Source: Comamonadaceae bacterium (GTDB lineage Bacteria > Pseudomonadota > Gammaproteobacteria > Burkholderiales > Burkholderiaceae_C). From it: a stretch of 64,000 nt of DNA. Position 1 is the first letter of the stretch. The number at the start of each line of letters is the position of its first letter. The notes under the pieces were generated by a model. That model worked only from the letters and a program-made list of their open reading frames with translations, was not told where the DNA came from and made no database searches. A program made the position numbers and the translations under genes. Location of the stretch: NCBI GenBank assembly GCA_027488735.1, contig JAIYBB010000004.1, positions 248,001-312,000 of the forward strand, read 5' to 3'. Positions 50,099 to 59,603 of this stretch are shown piece after piece.

Positions 50099-52603
50099 TC
50101 AAGCAGAGATCATGGCGGGTTTGGCGGGTAGCCAAAACGAAAAACGGCAACCGACAATGACCGATCCATTGTAGATGTTCTCGGCATGCATACGCCCTTG
50201 GTGCGACTCGATGATGGTGCGGCATAAATTTAAACCAATGCCCATGCCTTCGCTCTTGGTGGTGTAGAAAGCCTCAAATACTCTGGCCATCACTTCGGCG
50301 GGCATGCCCTCACCGCTGTCGGTCACAGAAAACAACACCACATCTTGTTGTTCGATCACTTTGGGGACGATTTGCAATTCCACATGCCGCTCATTCACAG
50401 GGCGCTTTGAATGTTCAATAGCTTCAGCAGCGTTCTTGAGCAAATTAATCAACACTTGCTCAATCAAAATTGGATCAACCAAAATTTTGTTGATACGGTC
50501 TGACACATACAAACTTAGTCGCACGTGTCGGCGACGCAATTCAATATCAGCTAATTCCACCGCTTCGGTCACCATCGGGGCAATCAAAGTCAATACACGG
50601 TTGGTTTCACTGCGTCTGACAAAACTGCGTATGCGTTGGATGATTTGGCCTGCACGTTGCGCTTGGTGTGAGGTTTTTTCCAAAGCCTTGAGCAATTCTT
50701 CTTCGCTGATTTGTTTGCCCTGCAAGCGAGTCAACATGCCGTTGCAGTAATTGGAAATTGCGGTCAGAGGCTGGTTGAGTTCATGGGCAACACTGGATGC
50801 CATTTCGCCCATGGTGATCAAGCGACTGGCCGATTGGGCTCGTTCGGCTTGTAGCGCAGCTTGCTCCTCGGCGTTACGCCTGGCGGTGATGTCGGTGGAA
50901 ATCACCATTTGTGCCAATCTTCCGTCCACCCAGTTTAAATATCGCGAACGAACTTCAAGCCATTTGTTCAATCCCGACAGATAAATTTCAGAGTTCTCGG
51001 TTTTGGCCTGCGTCAAGGCGACGCCAGGCATGCCCGCCAAATCGTCCACCGACTCATCGCGACTGGATTTGTCAGTCACGAGCAATCCCGCTTGTTTGAC
51101 CAAATTCAAATGCCCATCGCTTTGGCTGCCAAACCATTGGCGATACAGCTTGTTGGCAAACAAAAGCTCTGTGCTGCCAAGCGGTGTGACCGATACCGAT
51201 GCGTCCAAAGCTTCCAACACGGTGGTGAACCGCTCATAGGACGCTGACAATTGTTCACGGATGCGGTTAGGTTCGGTGATGTCGGTCATGGACGTCATCC
51301 AACCGGTTTGTTGCCCGTAGGCATCGATCAGCGGGGAGACATACAGGCGGGCGTCAAAAAAAGTACCGTTCTTGCGCTTGACTTTGATTTGAAAACCGCT
51401 GAGTGTGGTGCGGCCACTGAGTTGGTCTTCCAATTTGGAATGCATCATTTGATGATCTTCCTCGGGCCAATAGGGGAATGGTGAGCGCAAACCCACCAAT
51501 TCTTTGTCTGTCCACCCGGTCATTTGACAAAAAGCGGCGTTCACATAGGTGATGCGTCCGTTCATGTCCATTGCCCGCATGCCGGTCAGGATGGAGTTTT
51601 CCATCGCGCGGCGAAAATTGGTTTCGGCCACCAAGGCTTCTTGCGCTTGCAGACGGCGACGGGTGTGACGCCATGTGCCGATCAACATCCAAGTGGTCAT
51701 GCCACTGAGCAGCAGCACCAACCAAAACAATCCGCTGCCAATCAGAACTTGCGAAGTCCGGTAGGCTTGGGCGCGCAATTGCAAACTGTTGCCGACGGTG
51801 GAGACCGGTACGCTGTATTCGTAGGCTTTGCTTTCCCAAGGCGCATAGTCAAACACACCGACGCGCGGCTTGATGGTTTGACCTGCGAGTAAATTATTTT
51901 CTGCGTCAACCAAGGCCACCGCGTGTCTGGCTGTCACTTCAGTGGGAACCGCAAACCTCAGCAAATTTTCAAGGTTGTAATCAACCAACACGATTCCTTT
52001 GAAGTTTTCATTGCTAAAAATAGGAATGTGCAATTGCATATGCGGTTCTTGCAAACCCGAACCGTCTTCTAGCTTGAACATGATCGGGGGCGAATAGATG
52101 GAGCGACGAATTTCCTTCGCGATCAAAAAAGATTCACTGGTTTGTGGATGGTCCAATAAATCGTTGTTGCGGTGAAAGGGTTGCCACTGGGCAGAACCTG
52201 ATGCGTAACTTGAACGGGTGTGTCGAAACTGATCGATCCAACTGATGCTGGCGAGCTCCGGGTATTGCTTGACCAAGTCCGTGGCGAACGAGGCAAATTC
52301 AAGGCCGGTGTACTTGTCGTTCCCCACTTCCCGCGCCAGACGCAACATTTGCTCTTGTTGCTCCAACAAGTGCAGGCGCATTTTCTGGTTGGCATATTCA
52401 AGGTCGCGTTGCACGCTTTCTTGTTCGCGTTCGCGTTCTTCAATACGCAGGTAGCCAACACTGCTCACAATGGTCAGCAAAAAAATGCCCACGGCTGCCA
52501 TCGGGGCGATCATGGCCACCCGGTCTTGACGACTCGGACTTTGGCGCTTCCACCAAGTCACCCACCGCGAGGTCACTGGCTTGAAAAATTTGCTGTTGAT
52601 CAC
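50099..52603 (-). CDS. PAS-domain sensor histidine kinase with periplasmic Cache-like domain
   Basis: An 834-residue membrane kinase (GTG start). The order is membrane span (about 30-52), extracytoplasmic Cache/CHASE-like domain (about 55-280), second span (about 285-308), a PAS/PAC domain (NSILTGMRAMDMNGRITYVNAAFCQM in parts) near 325-450, a second PAS-like domain near 460-575, HisKA (SSVAHELNQPLTAISNY) and HATPase (IEQVLINLLKNAAEAIE; GMGIGLNLCRTI). It resembles DctS/TtrS-class sensors of small organic acids. The ligand is unknown. It heads the operon with the response regulator, folD and prlC. Confidence 0.9.
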   Translation of the reverse strand: MINSKFFKPVTSRWVTWWKRQSPSRQDRVAMIAPMAAVGIFLLTIVSSVGYLRIEEREREQESVQRDLEYANQKMRLHLLEQQEQMLRLAREVGNDKYTGLEFASFATDLVKQYPELASISWIDQFRHTRSSYASGSAQWQPFHRNNDLLDHPQTSESFLIAKEIRRSIYSPPIMFKLEDGSGLQEPHMQLHIPIFSNENFKGIVLVDYNLENLLRFAVPTEVTARHAVALVDAENNLLAGQTIKPRVGVFDYAPWESKAYEYSVPVSTVGNSLQLRAQAYRTSQVLIGSGLFWLVLLLSGMTTWMLIGTWRHTRRRLQAQEALVAETNFRRAMENSILTGMRAMDMNGRITYVNAAFCQMTGWTDKELVGLRSPFPYWPEEDHQMMHSKLEDQLSGRTTLSGFQIKVKRKNGTFFDARLYVSPLIDAYGQQTGWMTSMTDITEPNRIREQLSASYERFTTVLEALDASVSVTPLGSTELLFANKLYRQWFGSQSDGHLNLVKQAGLLVTDKSSRDESVDDLAGMPGVALTQAKTENSEIYLSGLNKWLEVRSRYLNWVDGRLAQMVISTDITARRNAEEQAALQAERAQSASRLITMGEMASSVAHELNQPLTAISNYCNGMLTRLQGKQISEEELLKALEKTSHQAQRAGQIIQRIRSFVRRSETNRVLTLIAPMVTEAVELADIELRRRHVRLSLYVSDRINKILVDPILIEQVLINLLKNAAEAIEHSKRPVNERHVELQIVPKVIEQQDVVLFSVTDSGEGMPAEVMARVFEAFYTTKSEGMGIGLNLCRTIIESHQGRMHAENIYNGSVIVGCRFSFWLPAKPAMISA

Positions 52604-52739
52604 GAACAGAGTTTAGATCAAGCCGTCGGCTGGGGTTATTTTATTTCACTATATGAAAAGTCATAGCGCAATTTGAAATTATGTCAAAATGCGACCATCG
52701 AAACAGCAGCCAATTCGCTGCGCCTACGAGGAGACCAAC

Positions 52740-55451
52740 ATGTCCGCATTGCCCGACAACATGCACACGTTTGCATCCAATGACAGCGACTCCCAAGAAA
52801 CGCGCGAGTGGATGGACGCACTGTCCGCTGTCATCGCATCCGAAGGCCCAGAGCGAGCCCATTTTTTATTAGAGCAATTGCTGGAGCACGCTAGAGAAAA
52901 CAGCATCGACATGCCTTTCTCGGCCAACACCGGTTATGTCAACACCTTAGAACCCGACCAAGAAGAACGGTGTCCCGGCAATATAGAAATTGAAGAGCGT
53001 TTGCGCGCTTATATGCGCTGGAACGCGATGGCGATGGTGGTCAAGGCCAACCGCCACAATCCCGCCGATGGCGGCGACCTCGGCGGCCATATAGGTTCGT
53101 TTGCTTCGCTGGCCCACATGTTCGGCGCAGGCTTTAACCATTTCTGGCATGCCGAAAACGAAAACCACGGCGGCGATTTGCTCTACATACAAGGACACGT
53201 GTCACCCGGTGTGTACGCGCGTGCCTATTTGGAAGGTCGTTTGACCGAAGAGCAGTTGCTCAATTTCCGCCAGGAAGTCGACGGCAAAGGTTTGTCCAGC
53301 TATCCGCACCCCAAACTCATGCCCGAGTTTTGGCAGTTCCCCACGGTGTCCATGGGCTTAGGCCCGTTGATGGCGATTTACCAAGCGCGTTTTTTAAAGT
53401 ATTTGCATGCGCGGGGCATCGCCAACACGGAAAACCGCAAGGTCTGGGTGTTTTGCGGCGATGGAGAAATGGACGAGGTCGAATCGCTGGGCGCCATCGG
53501 TCTGGCGGCGCGTGAAAAACTCGACAACCTGATTTTTGTCATCAACTGCAATTTGCAGCGCTTGGACGGACCGGTGCGCGGCAACGGAAAAATCATTCAA
53601 GAGTTGGAGAGCGAATTCAGAGGCGCAGGTTGGAATGTGCTCAAGCTGATTTGGGGCAGCAACTGGGACTCGCTGATTGCGCGCGACAAAGACGGTGCTT
53701 TGCGCCGCATCATGATGGAAACCGTGGACGGTGACTATCAGGCGTTCAAGGCGAATGACGGCGCTTATGTGCGCAAGCATTTCTTTGGTCGCGACCCGCG
53801 CACTTTGGAGATGGTCGCCAAGTTGAGCGATGACGATATTTGGAATTTGCGTCGTGGCGGCCACGATCCGCAAAAGGTGTATGCGGCTTATGCGGCTGCG
53901 GTGAAACACAAAGGTCAACCCACGGTGCTGTTGATCAAGACGGTCAAAGGCTTCGGCATGGGCTCTTCAGGTGAAGGCAAGAACACGGTCCACCAGACCA
54001 AAAAATTGACCGACGAAGACATCAAAGCGTTTCGCGACCGCTTCAATATTCCGATTCCTGACAGCGAATTGTCCAAGCTGCCGTTTTACAAACCGGCTGA
54101 CGATACGCCTGAGATGCGCTATTTGCATGAGCGCCGTGCTGCATTGGGCGGTTACTTGCCGCATCGCCGCACCAAGGCCGATGAACATTTCACTGTGCCA
54201 AGTCTGGATGTGTTCAAGCCCATCACTGAAGCCACAGCAGAAGGCCGCGAGATATCTACAACGCAAGCCTATGTGCGCTTCCTCACGCAATTGCTGCGTG
54301 ACCAAGCATTGGGCAAGCGTGTGGTGCCAATTTTGGTGGACGAAGCGCGTACCTTTGGCATGGAAGGCTTGTTTCGCCAAATCGGCATTTACAACCCCGA
54401 TGGTCAACAGTACACACCTGTCGATAAAGACCAGGTGATGTTTTACAAAGAAGACAAGGCCGGTCAGATATTGCAAGAAGGCATCAACGAAGCAGGCGGC
54501 ATGAGCAGTTGGATCGCAGCAGCGACTTCGTACTCGACGAACAACCGCATCATGATTCCGTTTTATGTGTATTACTCCATGTTCGGTTTTCAGCGTGTAG
54601 GCGATTTGGCATGGGCAGCGGGTGACATGCAAGCGCGTGGTTTCTTGCTAGGCGGCACGTCGGGCCGGACCACATTGAACGGCGAAGGTTTGCAACACGA
54701 AGACGGTCACAGCCATATTCTGGCGGGCACGATTCCGAATTGCATCAGCTATGACCCGACGTTTGCACATGAAGTGGCGGTCATCATGCAACACGGTTTG
54801 AAGCGCATGGTGGAAAAGCAGGAGAACGTGTTTTATTACTTGACCTTGCTGAACGAAAACTACGCCATGCCAGGGCTGACAGCGGGCACCGAAGAGCAAA
54901 TCATCCAAGGCATGTATTTGTTGCAACCGGCTGTTGGCGACAAAAAAATGCCTCGCGTAAATTTGCTGGGCTCTGGCAGCATACTGCGCGAATCCATGGC
55001 CGCGCGTGAATTGCTCGCGGCTGATTGGGGCGTGGCTGCGAATGTCTGGAGTTGCCCCAGCTTTAACGAACTTGCGCGCAACGGCGCTGAGGCCGAGCGT
55101 TGGAACCTGATGCACCCGACTGACAAGCCGCGTGTGTCTTTTGTGGCGCAGCAACTGGGTGCCCACGAAGGTCCGGTGGTGGCTTCTACGGATTACATGA
55201 AGTCTTATGCAGACCAAATACGTGCCTACATACCTGCAGGTCGCAGCTACAAAGTGCTGGGCACAGATGGTTTTGGGCGAAGCGACTTCCGCAGCAAACT
55301 GCGCGAGCATTTTGAAATCAACCGGCATTACATTGTGGTGGCTGCATTGAAAGCGCTTAGCGAAGAAGGTGTGGTGCCAGCAGCGACTGTGGCCAAGGCC
55401 ATTCAACAATACAAACTGTCAGCGGACAAAATCAATCCGCTGAACGCATAA
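52740..55451 (+). CDS. aceE: Pyruvate dehydrogenase E1 component (homodimeric)
   Basis: A 903-residue ThDP-dependent E1 decarboxylating pyruvate and acetylating the E2 lipoyl group. Signatures: [36 protein letters not shown], the ThDP motif FCGDGEMDEVESLG...[13 protein letters not shown], and VGDLAWAAGDMQARGFLLGGT. ATG 52740 has GAGGAG upstream; an earlier start at 52689 is less likely. First gene of aceE-aceF-lpdA. A paralog lies at 17.8-20.4 kb. Confidence 0.97.
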   Translation: MSALPDNMHTFASNDSDSQETREWMDALSAVIASEGPERAHFLLEQLLEHARENSIDMPFSANTGYVNTLEPDQEERCPGNIEIEERLRAYMRWNAMAMVVKANRHNPADGGDLGGHIGSFASLAHMFGAGFNHFWHAENENHGGDLLYIQGHVSPGVYARAYLEGRLTEEQLLNFRQEVDGKGLSSYPHPKLMPEFWQFPTVSMGLGPLMAIYQARFLKYLHARGIANTENRKVWVFCGDGEMDEVESLGAIGLAAREKLDNLIFVINCNLQRLDGPVRGNGKIIQELESEFRGAGWNVLKLIWGSNWDSLIARDKDGALRRIMMETVDGDYQAFKANDGAYVRKHFFGRDPRTLEMVAKLSDDDIWNLRRGGHDPQKVYAAYAAAVKHKGQPTVLLIKTVKGFGMGSSGEGKNTVHQTKKLTDEDIKAFRDRFNIPIPDSELSKLPFYKPADDTPEMRYLHERRAALGGYLPHRRTKADEHFTVPSLDVFKPITEATAEGREISTTQAYVRFLTQLLRDQALGKRVVPILVDEARTFGMEGLFRQIGIYNPDGQQYTPVDKDQVMFYKEDKAGQILQEGINEAGGMSSWIAAATSYSTNNRIMIPFYVYYSMFGFQRVGDLAWAAGDMQARGFLLGGTSGRTTLNGEGLQHEDGHSHILAGTIPNCISYDPTFAHEVAVIMQHGLKRMVEKQENVFYYLTLLNENYAMPGLTAGTEEQIIQGMYLLQPAVGDKKMPRVNLLGSGSILRESMAARELLAADWGVAANVWSCPSFNELARNGAEAERWNLMHPTDKPRVSFVAQQLGAHEGPVVASTDYMKSYADQIRAYIPAGRSYKVLGTDGFGRSDFRSKLREHFEINRHYIVVAALKALSEEGVVPAATVAKAIQQYKLSADKINPLNA

Positions 55452-55468
55452 AGCAAGAGGACACAAGC

Positions 55469-56878
55469 ATGGCAATCATTGATGTCACTATTCCCGACAT
55501 CGGCGACTTTGACGAAGTCGCTGTCATCGAACTGCTGGTCAAGACCGGCGACAAAGTTCGCGCCGAACAATCGCTGATCACGGTCGAGTCTGACAAAGCC
55601 TCGATGGAAATACCTTCTTCACACGCTGGCGTGGTGAAAGAAATGCAGGTCAAGCTGGGCGACAAAGTCAAGCAAGGCTCGATTGTTTTGAAGTTAGAAA
55701 CAGCTGACAGCGCTGCTGTTTCAACGCCTCCATCCGTTGCCCCTGCTGCAGCACCTGCAGTGACAACTGCGAGCGCGCCGGTCATTGCTGTACCGGCGGT
55801 TGCCGTTGCTGCACCTGTGACTTCATCTCCCGCTGTCGCCGGTGCTGCGCACATGGTCGCGCCTGTCACTGCACATGCTGTGGCCGTCGTCGCTGCACCT
55901 GCGCATCAACCAGCTAACGCGCTGTCTGGTGACTTGCCGCATGCGTCTCCATCGGTGCGCAAATTCGCCCGCGAACTTGGTGTGCCTTTGAACGAAGTCA
56001 AAGGCAGCGGACCCAAAGGTCGTATTTCTCAAGAAGATATCCAATCTTTCAGCCGCGCTGTCATGACCGGCGAAACACGCACACAGGCGCAAGCTGCCAA
56101 AGCACCCGCAGGCGACGGCGCAGGCCTGGGCTTGATACCTTGGCCCAAAGTGGACTTCGCGAAATTTGGTCCGATCGAGCGCAAAGAACTCGGACGCATT
56201 CAAAAGATCAGCGGGGCCAATTTGCTGCGCAACGCAGTGATGATTCCTGCCGTCACCAACCATGACGATGCCGACATCACCGAGCTTGAAGCGTTTCGTG
56301 TGTTGACCAACCAAGAGAATGAGAAGGCGGCGAAAGCTGGAATTAACGCAAGCGTTAAGGTGACCATGCTGGCTTTCCTCATCAAAGCCTGCGTCAATGC
56401 CTTGCAAAAATTCCCGCAGTTCAACAGTTCGCTGGATGGCGATGCGCTGGTTTACAAAAACTATTGGCACATAGGTTTTGCCGCAGACACGCCGAATGGT
56501 TTGATGGTGCCAGTGCTCAAAGACGCAGACAAAAAAGGCATTTTGCAAATCAGCGCCGAGATGGGCGAGTTGGCGAAAAAAGCACGCGAAGGCAAACTCA
56601 GTCCGGCTGAAATGTCTGGCGCCACATTCACAATTTCAAGTCTGGGTGGCATTGGCGGGCGTTATTTCACACCCATCATCAACGCGCCTGAAGTCGCCAT
56701 TCTGGGTGTCTGCAAAAGCCAAATGGAACCCAAATGGAACGGCAAAGAGTTTGAGCCCCGTTTGATGCTGCCTTTGTCTTTGACATGGGACCACCGCGTG
56801 ATCGACGGCGCGGCTGCTGCAAGGTTCAACGCCCACCTCGGACACATCCTGGCCGACTTCCGCCGGATACTTCTTTAA
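55469..56878 (+). CDS. aceF: Dihydrolipoamide acetyltransferase E2 (one lipoyl domain)
   Basis: A 469-residue E2. One N-terminal lipoyl domain with the lysine in VESDKASMEIPSS, a long Ala/Pro/Val-rich linker (about 80-145), a peripheral subunit-binding domain (HASPSVRKFARELGVPLNEV, GSGPKGRISQEDI), and a catalytic domain with the active-site region LSLTWDHRVIDGAAAARF. Homotrimer/24-mer core expected. It lies 17 nt after aceE; the next gene, lpdA, supplies another lipoyl domain. Confidence 0.97.
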   Translation: MAIIDVTIPDIGDFDEVAVIELLVKTGDKVRAEQSLITVESDKASMEIPSSHAGVVKEMQVKLGDKVKQGSIVLKLETADSAAVSTPPSVAPAAAPAVTTASAPVIAVPAVAVAAPVTSSPAVAGAAHMVAPVTAHAVAVVAAPAHQPANALSGDLPHASPSVRKFARELGVPLNEVKGSGPKGRISQEDIQSFSRAVMTGETRTQAQAAKAPAGDGAGLGLIPWPKVDFAKFGPIERKELGRIQKISGANLLRNAVMIPAVTNHDDADITELEAFRVLTNQENEKAAKAGINASVKVTMLAFLIKACVNALQKFPQFNSSLDGDALVYKNYWHIGFAADTPNGLMVPVLKDADKKGILQISAEMGELAKKAREGKLSPAEMSGATFTISSLGGIGGRYFTPIINAPEVAILGVCKSQMEPKWNGKEFEPRLMLPLSLTWDHRVIDGAAAARFNAHLGHILADFRRILL

Positions 56879-56937
56879 ACACACAGCATTGACGCTGTTA
56901 CACATACAGCGCAGACGCTGACCCTCTGGATCAAGAC

Positions 56938-58800
56938 ATGGCACAGATTGACATACAAGTACCGGACATTGGCGACTTCGATGAAGTTGCTGTCATCGAA
57001 TTGCTGGTGAAAATCGGCGACTCCGTGAGTGTGGATCAAAGTTTGATCACGGTGGAGAGCGACAAAGCGTCGATGGAAATTCCTTCATCGCATGCCGGTG
57101 TGGTGACTTCCATGAAAGTGAAATTGGGCGACAAGGTCAAACAAGGTTCGGTGGTGTTGACTGTGGAAGCTTCTGCTGCGTTAGCAGCTGCTGCACCCGC
57201 TTCACCTGTATCCGCTTCATCTGCACCTGCTGCGGTAAACAGCAGCACCCCTGCACCAGTTACCGAGGCGACGCCAACAACACCAACCGCCAAGCCCGCT
57301 ACTTCCAGCGCCAACAGTTACGCCGGTGCGGTGGATGTGCAGTGCGATCTGTTGGTCTTAGGCGGCGGGCCTGGCGGTTACTCGGCTGCGTTTCGCGCCG
57401 CAGACCTCGGCTTGAACGTGGTCTTGGTTGAGCGCTATGCACAACTCGGCGGCGTGTGTCTGAACGTGGGTTGCATTCCTTCTAAAGCGCTGTTGCATGT
57501 GGCGGCGGTGATTGATGAAGCGAGCCACTTGAGCAGCATGGGCGTGGAGTTTGGCAAAGCCAAAGTCAATTTAGACGGATTGCGCGGCTACAAAGAAAAA
57601 GTCATCAACAAACTCACTGGCGGTTTGGCAGCCATGGCCAAGATGCGCAAAGTCACTGTGTTGCGCGGTTACGGTGCTTTCGTCGGCAGCCACCATCTGG
57701 TGGTGGAAGAAACCACGGGCACAGCGCAAGACAAAACCGGCGTGAACAAAGTGGTGGGTTTTAAAAACTGCATCATTGCCGCAGGCAGCCAAGCCGTGCA
57801 TTTGCCGTTCATGCCGGATGATCCCCGTGTGATCGACAGCACCGGCGCGTTGAAATTGGCCAAGGTGCCTAAGCGTATGTTGGTGTTGGGCGGCGGCATC
57901 ATCGGCTTGGAAATGGGCACGGTGTACAGCACGCTGGGCGCGCGTTTGGATGTGGTGGAAATGATGGACGGCTTGATGCAAGGCGCAGACCGCGACCTGG
58001 TGAAAGTCTGGCAAAAAATGAACGCGCCGCGCTTTGACAACATCATGCTGAAAACCAAAACCGTTTCTGCACGCGCCATGGCCAAAGGCATTGAAGTGAC
58101 ATTTGAAGGCGAGGGCGCGCCTGCGCCTCAGCTGTATGACCTGGTTTTGCAAGCTGTGGGCCGCACGCCTAACGGCAAAAAAATCGCTGCTGACAAAGCC
58201 GGTGTGGATGTGACTGATCGCGGCTTCATCAATGTGGATATTCAAATGCGCACCAACGTCCCGCACATCTTCGCTATTGGCGACATCGTGGGTCAACCCA
58301 TGTTGGCGCACAAAGCGGTGCACGAAGGTCATGTGGCGGCTGAAGTGATCGCGGGTGAATTGCAAGGCAAACACGAACTGGCCAGCGCTGCTTTCAACGC
58401 GCGTGTGATCCCGAGCGTGGCCTACACCGACCCCGAAGTGGCATGGGTGGGCCTGACCGAAGACCAAGCCAAGGCGCAAGGCATCAAGGTGAAAAAAGGC
58501 CTGTTTCCTTGGGCGGCATCCGGGCGCGCGATTGCCAACGGACGCGACGAAGGTTTCACCAAACTTCTGTTTGACGACAGCGAGTCAGCGCATGGACACG
58601 GCAAGATTTTGGGCGGCGGCATCGTAGGCACGCACGCGGGTGACATGATCGGCGAAATTGCATTTGCGATAGAGATGGGTGCTGATGCAGTGGATATCGG
58701 TAAGACGATTCACCCGCATCCCACTTTGGGCGAGAGCATTGGCATGGCGGCAGAAGTGGCGCATGGCAGTTGTACGGATTTGCCGCCGACTAGGCGATAA
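56938..58800 (+). CDS. lpdA: Dihydrolipoamide dehydrogenase E3 with N-terminal lipoyl domain
   Basis: A 620-residue E3. An N-terminal lipoyl domain (lysine in VESDKASMEIPSSHAG) is joined by an Ala/Pro/Thr-rich linker to the FAD-disulfide oxidoreductase core: GGGPGGYSAAFRAADLG, redox pair GGVCLNVGCIPSKALLH, NAD site MLVLGGGIIGLEMG, AIGDIVGQPMLAHKAVHEG and the His-Glu in HPHPTLGES. Lipoylated E3 is well known in Burkholderiales and Neisseria. It lies 59 nt after aceF. Confidence 0.97.
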   Translation: MAQIDIQVPDIGDFDEVAVIELLVKIGDSVSVDQSLITVESDKASMEIPSSHAGVVTSMKVKLGDKVKQGSVVLTVEASAALAAAAPASPVSASSAPAAVNSSTPAPVTEATPTTPTAKPATSSANSYAGAVDVQCDLLVLGGGPGGYSAAFRAADLGLNVVLVERYAQLGGVCLNVGCIPSKALLHVAAVIDEASHLSSMGVEFGKAKVNLDGLRGYKEKVINKLTGGLAAMAKMRKVTVLRGYGAFVGSHHLVVEETTGTAQDKTGVNKVVGFKNCIIAAGSQAVHLPFMPDDPRVIDSTGALKLAKVPKRMLVLGGGIIGLEMGTVYSTLGARLDVVEMMDGLMQGADRDLVKVWQKMNAPRFDNIMLKTKTVSARAMAKGIEVTFEGEGAPAPQLYDLVLQAVGRTPNGKKIAADKAGVDVTDRGFINVDIQMRTNVPHIFAIGDIVGQPMLAHKAVHEGHVAAEVIAGELQGKHELASAAFNARVIPSVAYTDPEVAWVGLTEDQAKAQGIKVKKGLFPWAASGRAIANGRDEGFTKLLFDDSESAHGHGKILGGGIVGTHAGDMIGEIAFAIEMGADAVDIGKTIHPHPTLGESIGMAAEVAHGSCTDLPPTRR

Positions 58801-58842
58801 ATAGATGGCAAGCCACACATAAGTTGCGTCATTTATTTGCAT

Positions 58843-58852
58843 CGCAATTGCG
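58843..58852. promoter_or_regulatory. CGCAATTGCG palindrome before the RHH/ParE pair
   Basis: A perfect 10-bp palindrome sits 2 nt upstream of a TACACT -10-like hexamer (58854-58859) and 13 nt before the antitoxin ATG. A position overlapping the promoter fits an autoregulatory operator for the ribbon-helix-helix antitoxin. Confidence 0.45.
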
Positions 58853-58865
58853 CTACACTTTATTC

Positions 58866-59147
58866 ATGAAAACATCTACCCTGCCTTCTATTCGCGTGGA
58901 GCCAGCCTTGCGTTCCACAGTGGAGTCCTTGCTGGCTGAAGGAGAGTCCTTGTCCCAGTTTGTAGAAACTGCGATCCGCAGTTCAGTGCAACAAAGGCAG
59001 CATCAACATGCATTCATTGAACGTGGTCTCGCTTCGCTGGCGGCTGCTGCGCAAAGCCAAGAGTATGTCAGCGCTGACCATGTGTTGTCGGATTTGCGCA
59101 CCCGGTTGACCAAGGCGCGCACAAAAGTGAAACAGCCACGTGCATGA
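58866..59147 (+). CDS. Ribbon-helix-helix antitoxin of a ParE-type pair
   Basis: A 93-residue protein with an N-terminal ribbon-helix-helix (LPSIRVEPALRSTVESLLAE, GESLSQFVETAIRSSVQQRQ in parts), the YlcI/CopG-like antitoxin type, and a C-terminal toxin-neutralising helix (SADHVLSDLRTRL). ATG 58866 is preferred. Its stop overlaps the toxin start (ATGA). It should repress its own promoter at the nearby CGCAATTGCG palindrome. Confidence 0.85.
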   Translation: MKTSTLPSIRVEPALRSTVESLLAEGESLSQFVETAIRSSVQQRQHQHAFIERGLASLAAAAQSQEYVSADHVLSDLRTRLTKARTKVKQPRA

Positions 59148-59464
59148 CCTACAAAGTCCGATTGACACGAGACGCACAAGAGGATGTGCGAGAGCTTTTT
59201 GATTTTTTGCTGCACAGAGAACTGACCCGCCCTGGCGGCGGTGACTTAAGGGTAGCCGACAAAGCGATTGCTGCGTTAGAAAACGGTTTTGCTACTTTGC
59301 AGAGCTCGCCCTTTACTTGCCGTAAAGCGTCTAATAACCCACTGCTGCGCGAACTCATCGTGCCTTTTGGCGCTACCGGCTACGTGGCTTTATTTGAAAT
59401 CACAGATTCTCAAACGGTGACCATTGCAGCAGTTCGCCATCAGCGTGAAAGTGACTACCACTGA
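59144..59464 (+). CDS. ParE/RelE-family toxin
   Basis: A 106-residue toxin of the ParE/RelE superfamily: YKVRLTRDAQEDVRELFDFL, KAIAALENGFATLQSSPFTC, LRELIVPFGATGYVALFEI and VTIAAVRHQRESDYH. ParE members poison DNA gyrase and RelE members cut mRNA in the ribosome; sequence alone does not separate them here, though the HQRESDYH end favours ParE. It is coupled to the antitoxin gene and follows the aceE operon, probably an insertion. Confidence 0.87.
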   Translation: MTYKVRLTRDAQEDVRELFDFLLHRELTRPGGGDLRVADKAIAALENGFATLQSSPFTCRKASNNPLLRELIVPFGATGYVALFEITDSQTVTIAAVRHQRESDYH

Positions 59465-59603
59465 GTAAGTAATTTTCTATATGTATTCAGATCACGCTCT
59501 TTCACAAGTCCAAGTAACGCAATGCCGCGTTAGGATAGTCGCATCTTTCATTTTCTAACTGCCCTAATGTTTAACCGCAATCTGAACGGCACACAGGTCT
59601 GAC

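Noticed and set aside
57571..58479. 302-codon minus-strand open frame opposite lpdA
   Set aside because: Histidine-rich antisense shadow caused by the codon bias of lpdA; no family motif.
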